DNA from: Thermoproteota archaeon
GTDB lineage: Archaea; Korarchaeota; Korarchaeia; Korarchaeales; Korarchaeaceae
Reading direction: 5' to 3'
Assembly: GCA_027491915.1 (NCBI GenBank)
Contig: JAOZGC010000004.1
Span: 81,654 to 145,653, forward strand
Length of the DNA: 64,000 bases
Every line of letters begins with the position of its first letter. Positions within the stretch are counted from its first letter, which is position 1. The notes below the pieces were generated by a model. It searched no databases. It saw only the letters and a program-made list of their open reading frames with translations, and was not told the origin of the DNA. The position numbers and the translations under genes were made by a program. Shown here one piece after another: positions 16,336-24,607 of the stretch.

Positions 16336-17721
16336 TTGGACGAGAGGATAGGCGCCTTCTTCCGGCCGAGGTCTGTGGCGGTCGTGGGAGCCTCCTCAAA
16401 CCCGGAGAAGCTCGGCGGGGTGATCCTGAGGCAGCTGGCCTCCGGGTTCAAGGGCGAGGTTTACGCGGTAAACCCGAGGTACGATCGCATAGACGGGATT
16501 CCCTGCTATCGGAGCGTGGGAGACATCCCAGGGAGGGTTGACCTCGCGGTGATCGCGGTCAGAGCCGAGCTCACGCCCCGACTGGTGGAGGAGTGCGGCG
16601 AGGCGGGGGTCATGGGCGCCATAGTGATAGCCGGGGGATTCTCCGAGGTCGGCAGGAGGGACTTGGAGGAGGAGCTCGCCGCCTCTGCCCGGCGATCTGG
16701 GGTCAGGCTCCTGGGGCCGAACTGCATGGGGGTCTACGCCCCGTCCACCGGCCTGGACACCCTCTTCACGCCCTCTAACCTCCTCCCGAGACCGGCCAGC
16801 GGCAACGTGGCCGTCCTAACTCAGAGCGGGAGCTTCGGCGGTATCGCCATGGCCATGATGGCCAGGGAGGGGATCGGGATGTCCTACTTCGTCAGCTACG
16901 GGAACAGGGCCGACGTGGACGAGGCCGACCTGATAGACTACCTGGCGGTGGACCCGGAGACCAGGGTGATTGCCGTCTACCTGGAGGGCCTGGCCGACGG
17001 CCGGAGGTTCATGGAGTCGGTGGCCAGGGTGGGCTCCGAGAAACCCGTCCTGGTCTTCAAGGCCGGGACCACCGAGGCCGGCCGCAGGGCCGCGGCCAGC
17101 CACACCGGGTCGCTGGCCGGCTCTGACCTGGTCTACGAGGGGGCGCTGAGGCAGGTGGGGGCCATCAGGGCCAGGACCACGGAGGAGTTCCTGGACCTGG
17201 GCAAGGCCCTCTCCACCCAGCCGCCGTCCCACGGCCCGAACGTCGGCGTAATAACGAACGGCGGGGGGTACGGGGTCGTGGCGGTGGATTCCCTCGTCAG
17301 GGCTGGTCTGAGGGTTCCCCCCGTCGGGGGAGAGCTCAGGGCCAGGCTGTCCCGGGAGCTCCCCCCATTCTATCCGATCGGGAATCCCATAGACCTGACG
17401 GGGAACTCGACCGCCGACCAGTACGAGAGGGCCGTGAGAGCCTTCATGGAGGACGAGCTGTACCACGCCCTGATGGTGATCCCCCTCTTCTCGGTTCCCG
17501 CCCTGGACCCGCGCGAGACCGTCGACGTCCTCCTGTCGGCGTCCGAGGACTACCGAAAGCCCATGGTGGTCGTGTCGGTCGACGTCACGGCCGAGGTTTC
17601 GAGCCAGCTCGGCCGCCTGGAGAGGGGAGGGATACCGGTCTACGGGACCCCGGAGAGGGCGGCCGTCGCCCTGGCCGCCCTGCACCGGAGGGCCCGCGCC
17701 TCTAGGCCGTGGCCGCCGTGA
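16336..17721 (+). CDS. acdA: Acetate/acyl-CoA ligase (ADP-forming), alpha subunit
   Basis: A 461-residue alpha subunit of NDP-forming acyl-CoA synthetase, which converts acetyl-CoA or other acyl-CoA plus ADP and Pi to acid, CoA and ATP. It has an N-terminal CoA-binding Rossmann fold (VAVVGASSNPEKLGG) and succinyl-CoA-ligase-like domains. The phosphorylated histidine H256 is in AAASHTGSLAGSD. No beta subunit (ATP-grasp) is adjacent. The TTG start at 16336 is about 9 nt from the predicted transcript start. Substrate class (acetyl, branched-chain or aryl) cannot be inferred. Confidence 0.88.
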   Translation: MDERIGAFFRPRSVAVVGASSNPEKLGGVILRQLASGFKGEVYAVNPRYDRIDGIPCYRSVGDIPGRVDLAVIAVRAELTPRLVEECGEAGVMGAIVIAGGFSEVGRRDLEEELAASARRSGVRLLGPNCMGVYAPSTGLDTLFTPSNLLPRPASGNVAVLTQSGSFGGIAMAMMAREGIGMSYFVSYGNRADVDEADLIDYLAVDPETRVIAVYLEGLADGRRFMESVARVGSEKPVLVFKAGTTEAGRRAAASHTGSLAGSDLVYEGALRQVGAIRARTTEEFLDLGKALSTQPPSHGPNVGVITNGGGYGVVAVDSLVRAGLRVPPVGGELRARLSRELPPFYPIGNPIDLTGNSTADQYERAVRAFMEDELYHALMVIPLFSVPALDPRETVDVLLSASEDYRKPMVVVSVDVTAEVSSQLGRLERGGIPVYGTPERAAVALAALHRRARASRPWPP

Positions 17722-19054
17722 ATCCCACTTCCCCCACGGCCATCATGGGGGTCGTCACCGACGGCCCCCACTCCGTCCACCAGTGCACGACCTGCCTCGA
17801 CTCCCTGGTGAGTCCCCGAACCGATTCCAACATCCGCAGGACGTTGTCGCTGAGCCTCAGCCCGCGGACGGCGGCGATGGGCTCTCCCCCCCTTATCAGG
17901 AACACCCCATCCCTTATCACCGCGGAGAAGTCGCCGGACAGGTAGTTCTGGAAGCGGAGGTAGGTGACGTTCTTCACCAGCAGGCCTCCCTCGGCCTCCT
18001 CCAGCAGCTCGTCCTCGGAGAGGTCCCCGGGGTCGAGGGTCAGGTGCCAGGCCCTGGGGAAGACCCAGCCGGCGTTCCCGGTGGACCTGGTCCCGAACAT
18101 CCTCGCCGTTATCCTGTTGTGCAGGTAGGTCTTCAGCACCCCCTCCTCGAATATGACGTTCCTCCTGGTGGGGTACCCCTCCAGATCGAAGGACCTGGCC
18201 CCGTAGTTCCCGTCGCCGACCGGGTCGTCCGCCAGGTTGACCAGGTCGCTCCCCACCTTGGTCCCTAGCCTGTCGGCGTAGGGGGACATCTGGCTGACCA
18301 CCCTCATCGCGGACGCCATGGATCCGAACACCCCGAGCAGGGTCGCCATTGCGCTCCACCCGAACACGGCGCCGCGCCTCCCGGGGCCCACCTTCTCCAC
18401 CCCCTTGGACGACAGAAGGGCGTCCTCCCCGGCCTCCTCACCGACCCTCTCCGGATCTATCCCGTCCAGACTCCTGGAGCACGTCGCGCCGTGCCCGGTC
18501 GACTGAGGGTCGACGAAGGCCCTGGCCTCGAGCTGAATCCTGGTCTCCCTCTCGCACACCCTGACCCCGCCGGTGGTCAGCAGACACTCGTGTCCGGCCT
18601 CGGCCATCAGGGACCCCGCCACCCTCTTGGCCCCCGCCCTGCGGGCCGATCCAATGGCCGTCTCGACGGCCTCGACGAGGGCCGATCCTGGGTCCTCCAA
18701 CTTCGGATCGTAGAGCCCTCCTATGTTGGGGTAATCGAAGGGGCCGTCCGGCAGGGGCGCGTAGACCCGCCTCTCGGGCAGCCTCTCGAGCCTCTCCACC
18801 GCGGCCCTCAGGAAGGACCTGAGTCCCCCCTCCCTCAGGTCGCTCGTCTCGAGCACCGTCACCCTCCTCCCCTTGACCACCTGTAGGGTCATGCTCGTCT
18901 CCATCCACGTCTTGACCACGTCTATCTCGTTGTTCGAGTACCTGACCTGCCTCCTCCTGCCGGAGGTCACCAGGACCGCGGCCTCCTCGACGCCCAGGGA
19001 TTCCAGGATGTCCAGGGCCTGCTCGGCCACCGCCTCGCTTCTCTCGTGGAACAC
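17702..19054 (-). CDS. pmbA: TldE/PmbA family protein, metalloprotease partner subunit
   Basis: A 450-residue TldE/PmbA homolog. It shares the TldD fold but has no HExxxH motif. The segments RRNVIFEEGVLKTYLHN and NVTYLRFQNYLSGDFSAVI are typical. The GTG start at 19054 directly follows the tldD stop, so the pair is co-translated and should form the TldD/TldE heteromer that degrades unfolded or modified peptides. It converges on the acyl-CoA synthetase gene with a 20-nt overlap. Confidence 0.9.
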   Translation of the reverse strand: MFHERSEAVAEQALDILESLGVEEAAVLVTSGRRRQVRYSNNEIDVVKTWMETSMTLQVVKGRRVTVLETSDLREGGLRSFLRAAVERLERLPERRVYAPLPDGPFDYPNIGGLYDPKLEDPGSALVEAVETAIGSARRAGAKRVAGSLMAEAGHECLLTTGGVRVCERETRIQLEARAFVDPQSTGHGATCSRSLDGIDPERVGEEAGEDALLSSKGVEKVGPGRRGAVFGWSAMATLLGVFGSMASAMRVVSQMSPYADRLGTKVGSDLVNLADDPVGDGNYGARSFDLEGYPTRRNVIFEEGVLKTYLHNRITARMFGTRSTGNAGWVFPRAWHLTLDPGDLSEDELLEEAEGGLLVKNVTYLRFQNYLSGDFSAVIRDGVFLIRGGEPIAAVRGLRLSDNVLRMLESVRGLTRESRQVVHWWTEWGPSVTTPMMAVGEVGFTAATA

Positions 19055-20464
19055 TCATATCCCCCCCAGCCCCACCCCCCTGAGCCTGAGGGTCGGCCCC
19101 CCGGTCCACACCGGGACCCCCTGGCCGGGATCCCCCTTGCCGCAGGTCGCGGCCTCGAACTCAAGGTCCCTCCCGATCCCGTCGACGCTGGAGTAGAATC
19201 CCGGGGTCGTGACCTCCAGGACCGGCCTGAGGACCGGCCCCGCCAACCTGCCGCCCCTGATCAGGTAGGCCTCCGACCCGACGTACCTCTGGTTGAACCT
19301 CCTGTCGTCTATGTTCCACTCCATGAACCTCTTCATGTAGACCCCCTCCGACACTCCCTCTATCAGCTCCTCGGGGGTCTCGTCCCCGGGCGCTATGTAG
19401 GTGTTGGCCATCCTGACTATCGGCTCCCTGTCGTACCTGGAGGCCCTGGCCGCGGCGTTGCTCCTCACGCCGAAGACGCTGGCGGTCTCCCTGTTGTGGA
19501 GGAACTCGTTGATCAGACCCTCCTTCATCAGGAACCTGGGGCGCGCCCTCACACCCTCCCAGTCGTAGAGGTAGAAGCCGTAGCTTCCCTCAAGGGTCGG
19601 GTCGTCCACCACGCTGACCACCTCCGACCCTATCCTCTCCCCCAGCATGTCTGGCCTCACGAAGGACTCCCCAGCCTGGGCGGCCTCCCTGCCGAGCACC
19701 CTGTCGGCCTCGTAGGGGTGACCGGTTGACTCGTGCGCCACGAGGCCGGACACGGACGGCCCTATCACCACATCCATCTTCCCCCTGGGGGCCGGAACGC
19801 CCTTCTCCAACCTCTCCTTCATGCTCTCGGCCATCCCCTCAAGCTCGGCCAGCAGGCCCCACCCGGACAGGATCTCCCACCCGCCGCTCCCCCCGCGCGA
19901 CACCCTGTCCTGGGTGGATCTAGCCCCGTCGACCAGGGTCAGCGTCGCCGTGGAGGAGATCCTGGTCACGTCCCCTCTCACCTCCAATCCCTCTGAGGTC
20001 CGGATGAGCACCACCTGCCTGGAGTCCTCCAGCATGAGGGATCTAGCCGTTATCCCCATCTCTGCCATCCTCTCGTCAATCTGACGCAGGAACTCAATCT
20101 TCTCATCCAGCGGAACGTCTCTAGGATCCCTGACCACCCTCGAACTGTAAGAGTCCCTGACCGGCTCCTCCCGACTCAACCTCGTCCTGCCGCCTCCGCC
20201 GGCCGCCCCGGCGACGGCCTCCTCCACGACCTCCGCCCCGGTCTCCGCGTCGTTGGTGGACGCGAACCCCATTCTCCCGTTCGATATCACCCTCACCGAC
20301 CCGCCGGCGGAGGACTCCATACCAAAAGCCTCCAGAACCCCATTCCTCATCCAGAGGATGCTGCTCTCGTCGATCTGCACCCTCACCTCGTAGTACCTCA
20401 GCCCCCTGCCCTCGGCCGCCTCGACCATGCGGTCCGCCAGCCGCGCGAAATCTCCGATCCCCAT
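19055..20464 (-). CDS. tldD: TldD family metalloprotease
   Basis: A 469-residue TldD. The zinc motif HESTGH near residue 240 is intact, with the downstream EGSYGFYLYDWEGV and VRSNAAARASRYDREPIVR segments. Together with TldE it forms a peptidase with access restricted to unstructured peptides. ATG 20464 was chosen because GGAGATGG lies nearby and MGIGDFARLADRMVEAA fits the family N-terminus. It is divergent from pspA. Confidence 0.92.
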   Translation of the reverse strand: MGIGDFARLADRMVEAAEGRGLRYYEVRVQIDESSILWMRNGVLEAFGMESSAGGSVRVISNGRMGFASTNDAETGAEVVEEAVAGAAGGGGRTRLSREEPVRDSYSSRVVRDPRDVPLDEKIEFLRQIDERMAEMGITARSLMLEDSRQVVLIRTSEGLEVRGDVTRISSTATLTLVDGARSTQDRVSRGGSGGWEILSGWGLLAELEGMAESMKERLEKGVPAPRGKMDVVIGPSVSGLVAHESTGHPYEADRVLGREAAQAGESFVRPDMLGERIGSEVVSVVDDPTLEGSYGFYLYDWEGVRARPRFLMKEGLINEFLHNRETASVFGVRSNAAARASRYDREPIVRMANTYIAPGDETPEELIEGVSEGVYMKRFMEWNIDDRRFNQRYVGSEAYLIRGGRLAGPVLRPVLEVTTPGFYSSVDGIGRDLEFEAATCGKGDPGQGVPVWTGGPTLRLRGVGLGGI

Positions 20465-20524
20465 GCGACCATCTCCGCCAGGAGACCTGGTCTCCCTCAA
20501 AAAGTCTCGGCCCGCTGGCTCAAG

Positions 20525-20561
20525 TTTAATAATCCGCGCTCCCTCCTCCTCCCAAGGAGGA
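20525..20561 (+). promoter_or_regulatory. pspA TATA box and Shine-Dalgarno-masking hairpin
   Basis: TATA-like TTTAATAA is at 20525-20532. In the leader, TCCTCC (20547-20552), loop CAA and GGAGGA (20556-20561) form a perfect 6-bp hairpin whose 3' arm is the Shine-Dalgarno of the ATG at 20570. The pairing is seen directly; regulation by it is inferred. Confidence 0.5.
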
Positions 20562-20569
20562 AGCCCGGA

Positions 20570-21274
20570 ATGACCGGATTTTGGGACAGGCTGGCCGCCA
20601 CGATTGAGGCCAAACTGAACAAACTCCTGAACGTTTTTGAGGACCCAAGGGAGCAGCTGGATTACGCGTACGACAAGCTGATCCAGCAGCTCCACGACGT
20701 CGACATGGCCCTGGCCAGGGCGATAACCGCCCGGAAGAAGCTCGAGTTCACGAGAAACAGGATGAAGGAGAGGATGGACGATCTGGAGGATAAGGCGAAG
20801 AGGGCCCTGAGGATGGGGAGGGAGGACCTGGCCAAGAAGGCCCTGGAGAGGAGGGCGGTACTGGCCGCCCAGATGAAGGATCTGGACAGGAGGATAGAGG
20901 AGATGAAGGAGGACGAGGAACAGCTCAAGCAGGTCAGGGAGACTCTGAGGACCAAGATAGACATGTTCAGGGCCAAGAAGGAGCAGTTGAAGGCCGAGTA
21001 CGAGGTGGCTAAGGCCAAGGTCGACGTTAAGGAGAGTTTGAGCGGCCTGGGAGGCGACATAGCCTCCGCCGGCAGGGCCATAGAGAGGGCCGAGGAGAGG
21101 GTCCAGGAGATGCAGGCCAGGTCGGCCGCGATAGACGAGCTGGTGGCGGCCGGCGGCGAGCTCGACATGTTGGAGGGCGAGGAGAAGGACGAGATAGAGA
21201 GGGAACTGTCAAAGGTGGAGATCGAGTCCGCCGTGTCCGAGGAGCTTGAGAGGCTGAAGGCCGAGCTGTCCTAG
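20570..21274 (+). CDS. pspA: PspA/IM30 (ESCRT-III-like) membrane-stress protein
   Basis: A 234-residue, almost wholly helical PspA-family protein. It begins with an amphipathic MTGFWDRLAATIEAKLNKLL segment, then has long coiled-coil hairpins rich in Lys/Glu/Arg. PspA/Vipp1 proteins polymerise on inner membranes to stabilise them. The next gene (21326) encodes a two-helix membrane protein with a winged-helix domain, a plausible anchor or regulator. The start is fixed by AAGGAGG 9 nt upstream of the ATG. Confidence 0.88.
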   Translation: MTGFWDRLAATIEAKLNKLLNVFEDPREQLDYAYDKLIQQLHDVDMALARAITARKKLEFTRNRMKERMDDLEDKAKRALRMGREDLAKKALERRAVLAAQMKDLDRRIEEMKEDEEQLKQVRETLRTKIDMFRAKKEQLKAEYEVAKAKVDVKESLSGLGGDIASAGRAIERAEERVQEMQARSAAIDELVAAGGELDMLEGEEKDEIERELSKVEIESAVSEELERLKAELS

Positions 21275-21325
21275 GCCGGAGGGTCGGATCGGCTGGACCT
21301 TCTGAGGGACCGGGAGGGTGGGGAC

Positions 21326-21745
21326 TTGGGATCCCCCCTCAAGATCCTACTGCTGTCGCTGGCCGCCATCCTGACGGCCCTGGGGTTCATATTCCTCATA
21401 GCGGCAGTCCTCAACCCAATCAGGGTGCTCACCGCCCTGGGGCTGTTCTCGCTGGCCGGGATCATGGTCTACTTCGTCGGGAGGCAGGGGGCCCTCGAGC
21501 GGGCCGAGGCCCGGATGGAGGCGGAGGTGCTCCGCCTGGCCCGGGCGAGGGGAGGGAAGCTCACGGCGGAGGACGTCTCAATAAACCTCAGGCTTCCCCT
21601 GGACAAGGCGAGGGCCATACTTATCGGGCTGGAGAGGAAGGGCAGCGCCTTGATGGACTTCGAGGAGGTGGAGGAGAGGGGGGTTGAGGTCTTCAGGTTC
21701 CCCCAGTTCGAGTCACCTGACCGGAGATCCCGGGGGGACGTCTGA
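21326..21745 (+). CDS. Two-TM membrane protein with cytosolic winged-helix domain
   Basis: 139 residues. Hydrophobic helices are at about 6-27 (ILLLSLAAILTALGFIFLI) and 34-52 (VLTALGLFSLAGIMVYFVG). A soluble domain at about 55-130 resembles a winged helix (GGKLTAEDVSINLRLPLDKARAILIGLERKG). I do not recognise a named family. It lies 51 nt after pspA and has Shine-Dalgarno GGGAGGG before TTG 21326. The arrangement suggests a membrane sensor or tether for PspA, or a membrane-bound regulator. Its 3' end overlaps the converging MetRS-beta-like gene by 33 nt. Confidence 0.7.
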   Translation: MGSPLKILLLSLAAILTALGFIFLIAAVLNPIRVLTALGLFSLAGIMVYFVGRQGALERAEARMEAEVLRLARARGGKLTAEDVSINLRLPLDKARAILIGLERKGSALMDFEEVEERGVEVFRFPQFESPDRRSRGDV

Positions 21746-22045
21746 GTCCGGCCGGAGCAGCACCGGCCTGCCGTCGACGTCTGCCGCCAGGAGCATCCCC
21801 TGGGACCAAAGCCCCCTTATCTTCTTGGGTCTGAGGTTGGCCACCACCACTATCTCCGTGCCGATCAACTCGGATGGGTCGTAGTACTGGGCTATTCCGG
21901 CTATAAGCTGTCTCCTTTCTCCTCCCAGGTCAACCTCCAGCCTGAGGAGCTTGTCGGTCCCGGGGACTGGTTCAGCCTTCTCTATCCTGCCGATCCTGAG
22001 GTCAATCTTCGAGAACTCGGAGATCTCGACGAACCCTCCTCCCAT
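21713..22045 (-). CDS. tRNA-binding domain protein (methionyl-tRNA synthetase beta-chain type, Trbp111-like)
   Basis: About 110 residues forming one OB-fold tRNA-binding domain: FSKIDLRIGRIEKAEPVPGTDKL, ANLRPKKIRGLWSQGMLLAA and a terminal SDVPPGSPV. In many archaea this domain is a separate MetRS beta chain that increases tRNA affinity. I start at ATG 22045, not ATG 22069, because TTATATAAA (22080-22072) is only 3-11 nt from 22069 but about 30 bp from 22045. Confidence 0.87.
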   Translation of the reverse strand: MGGGFVEISEFSKIDLRIGRIEKAEPVPGTDKLLRLEVDLGGERRQLIAGIAQYYDPSELIGTEIVVVANLRPKKIRGLWSQGMLLAADVDGRPVLLRPDSDVPPGSPVR

Positions 22046-22070
22046 GGGGATCCCCTTCCCCTGCCCCATC

Positions 22071-22080
22071 CTTTATATAA
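22071..22080 (-). promoter_or_regulatory. TATA box of the MetRS-beta-like gene
   Basis: Minus-strand TTATATAAAG is an archaeal consensus TATA element, about 30 bp from ATG 22045. It sets the start choice and predicts a leaderless transcript. Confidence 0.65.
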
Positions 22081-22170
22081 CCTCGGCGCCGATAATTCGT
22101 GTTAAGGTTCATCGGTCGGAGATTGCCGTTCCGGCGGATTCGCGGTAATCTGCGTTAGGAGGTAGGTGCT

Positions 22171-23442
22171 ATGGGACGAATGACCGTCCAAGTCGTCAGT
22201 GGATATGACGAAGTCGGAAAGTCGGCCGTGTTGGTGGAGGCCGGTGGTAAGAGGATCCTGCTGGACTACGGAATGAAGCTCGTGCCGAAGCAGGAGCCCG
22301 TCTTCCCTCCCCCCGTGGAGGACGTCGACGCCGTGCTGCTGACCCACGCCCACCTGGATCACTCCGGGGCCATCCCCACCCTGTTCAAGAATGGGAGAGG
22401 GCCCGCAATATACGGGATAGACGTGACCAGGGAGTACTCGGACATACTGCTCTCGGACGCCATAAAGGTGGCCAGGATAAGGGGCCACAGCATCCCCTTC
22501 GGCATGAGGGAGGTCAGGACGACGCTGTCGAGGTTCAGGTACGTGGAGTACGGGGTGCCCTTCAGGATAGGCGAGGTCGAGGTGATACCCTTCAACGCCG
22601 GCCACATACCGGGGTCGGCCATGTACTACCTGTCCTACGACGGCAGGTCCATGCTCTACACGGGGGACTTCAACCTGACCGAGACGAGGCTCATGCCCAG
22701 GGCCGACCTGGACATTCCCAGGGTAGACCTCCTCGTCATGGAGTCCACCTACGCCTACAGGGAGCACCCGGAGAGGAGCGGGCAGGAGCAGCTGCTGAGG
22801 AACCTGGTGGAGGACGCCCTGAAGAGGGGGGGGTCGGCGGTCGTTGCCGGGTTCGCCATAGGCAGGCTGGTAGAGGTGGCCATGGCCCTCAGGTCCAGGG
22901 GGTTCAGGGGGCCCCTCTTCTTGGACGGGATGGCCAAGAGGGGACTCGACATAACCGAGGCCTTCGCCGACAGGGTGAAGGATCCCGACTACCTGAGATA
23001 CGTGTCACGCGGCATAAGGAGGGTAAACGGGTGGAACCTGAGGAAGAGGATAGCGTCCTCGAGGTCGGTCATCCTGACCACCTCCGGGATGCTGGAGGGG
23101 GGACCGGTTCACTTCTACATAAAGAGGCTCAAGGACGACCCCAACAGCTCGCTGACCCTCACCGGGTACCAGATTCAGGGTACGGAGGGTAGGAGACTCC
23201 TGGAGGAGGGGAAGATGACGTTGGACGACGAGGAGGTTAGGGTCGAGATGAGGGTCACCCAGCTCAACTTCTCGGCCCACGCCAGCAGGAGGAATCTGCT
23301 GGAGCTGATCCGCGAGATATCACCCAAGACAGTCATACCCATGCACGGGGACGCCACAGACAGGTTCGCCGAGGAAATATCGGAGAGGTACGGGATCTCC
23401 GCCTTCTCCATAGGGGGCCTGGGGGAAGAGGTAACCATATGA
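22171..23442 (+). CDS. Beta-CASP metallo-beta-lactamase ribonuclease (aCPSF2-like)
   Basis: A 423-residue RNase of the CPSF73-like beta-CASP family. Motif 2 LTHAHLDHSG is followed by YTGDFN, ESTYAYREHP and the beta-CASP signatures (AVVAGFAIGRLVE, VILTTSGMLEGGP). It ends with NFSAHASR and PMHGDATDRF. There is no N-terminal KH pair, so it is the aCPSF2-size class rather than aCPSF1 (about 640 residues), which cuts mRNA 3' ends. RNase J is the other possibility. Shine-Dalgarno GGAGGT lies 6 nt before ATG 22171. Confidence 0.88.
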   Translation: MGRMTVQVVSGYDEVGKSAVLVEAGGKRILLDYGMKLVPKQEPVFPPPVEDVDAVLLTHAHLDHSGAIPTLFKNGRGPAIYGIDVTREYSDILLSDAIKVARIRGHSIPFGMREVRTTLSRFRYVEYGVPFRIGEVEVIPFNAGHIPGSAMYYLSYDGRSMLYTGDFNLTETRLMPRADLDIPRVDLLVMESTYAYREHPERSGQEQLLRNLVEDALKRGGSAVVAGFAIGRLVEVAMALRSRGFRGPLFLDGMAKRGLDITEAFADRVKDPDYLRYVSRGIRRVNGWNLRKRIASSRSVILTTSGMLEGGPVHFYIKRLKDDPNSSLTLTGYQIQGTEGRRLLEEGKMTLDDEEVRVEMRVTQLNFSAHASRRNLLELIREISPKTVIPMHGDATDRFAEEISERYGISAFSIGGLGEEVTI

Positions 23443-23487
23443 TCCTCTGCCCGCCCTTATCCTCCTGCCCGCCCCGACGCCGAAGCG

Positions 23488-24600
23488 TCACCCCTCGACT
23501 TCTTCCTCGCTCCGAGAGACCCGCCTGAGCAGGTACTCCCACGGGTAGCTGGCGAGCTCGATCCTGTCATCCGTCGGGGACACCTCGACGAGGCGCGCGG
23601 TCGCCCCCATCCTGATCAGCCTATCGAGCACCGAGGGGTCCAACAGCTCCTCCGGCCTCACGGCCACCCCATCCCCAACCCTCGCCAGGTGCCGGACCCC
23701 GGCGCCCCTGAGCTCCGCCTCGACCCTATCTGGATCCCCGGAGAAACTAACTATCCCATAAGCCAGGGTCCCATCATCGGTCGGCGTCTCGTGGTCGAGG
23801 GCCACCCTCTCCGCCCTCCTCCTCCACCTGGCCCACATCTGGTAATCCTTCTGCTCCGCCGGGCAGAAGTACCCCATTATGGAGGTCTCCGCCTCCACCC
23901 ACCTGAGCACCTCCTCTGCCGCCTCCGCGCTTCCCGAGACGGCCACCTCACTGTCCGGCCTGGGCACGAGCCCCCAGGATCTCAGGACGTCCCTGTTCAC
24001 CTCACTGAACTCCAACTCGTTCAGGTTGACGAAGTCCCCGCCAACCCTGTCCACGTACCCAGCCAGCTCCTTGAGCCTCCTGACCCACCCCCTGCCGGGT
24101 ATGGCCGGCACCTCGGCCCCGGCCGACATGCCAAGATCCTTCGCCTCGGAGATGAAACTCCAGTCCTCCTCCCTCCAGGAGTGTATCCTTATCTCGTCCA
24201 GCCCAGCGTCCGCCCACCTGGAGAGGATTCGGGGGGTGAGACCCCTGGCGTTCGTGTAGAGGTGCACGTGGAATCCGGATCCGAACTCCTCCTTCAGAAG
24301 CCTCACCCACCTCTCCACCCTCTCAGGAACCTCGCTCGGCTCTCCCCCAGTTATCCCGGCCCCGCCGGCCCCTATGGCCTCGGCCTCGAATATCAGATCC
24401 TCCGGACCGCGTATCTCCACCTCGTCCGCGTAGGAGACGTCTCTCCCCCTCCTGTCGGCCGTTATGGTGCAGTAGGGGCACTCCCCGTACAGGGGGCACA
24501 CGCCGGTGGAGAACACCACCATCTTGGCCCCCTCCCAGCAGAGCTCGCACCCCCTGCTCCACCCCCTTACCCGGAGTGCCCCGAACCTGAGCCTCTCCAA
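23488..24600 (-). CDS. Radical SAM protein, COG2108-like, with CX5CX2C cluster motif
   Basis: A 370-residue radical SAM enzyme. It has an extra cysteine pair GCELCWEGAKM, then the cluster motif GVCPLYGECPYC, which is CX5CX2C instead of the usual CX3CX2C, followed by GITGGEPS and barrel strands (HVHLYTNARGL, EIRIHSW). The C-terminal part (NLNELEFSEVN, MGYFCPAEQKD) matches uncharacterised archaeal pyruvate-formate-lyase-activase-like proteins. It starts with TTG 7 nt after ahcY, implying an operon with S-adenosylhomocysteine recycling. The reaction is unknown. Confidence 0.75.
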   Translation of the reverse strand: MERLRFGALRVRGWSRGCELCWEGAKMVVFSTGVCPLYGECPYCTITADRRGRDVSYADEVEIRGPEDLIFEAEAIGAGGAGITGGEPSEVPERVERWVRLLKEEFGSGFHVHLYTNARGLTPRILSRWADAGLDEIRIHSWREEDWSFISEAKDLGMSAGAEVPAIPGRGWVRRLKELAGYVDRVGGDFVNLNELEFSEVNRDVLRSWGLVPRPDSEVAVSGSAEAAEEVLRWVEAETSIMGYFCPAEQKDYQMWARWRRRAERVALDHETPTDDGTLAYGIVSFSGDPDRVEAELRGAGVRHLARVGDGVAVRPEELLDPSVLDRLIRMGATARLVEVSPTDDRIELASYPWEYLLRRVSRSEEEVEG

Positions 24601-24607
24601 TTCAGCC

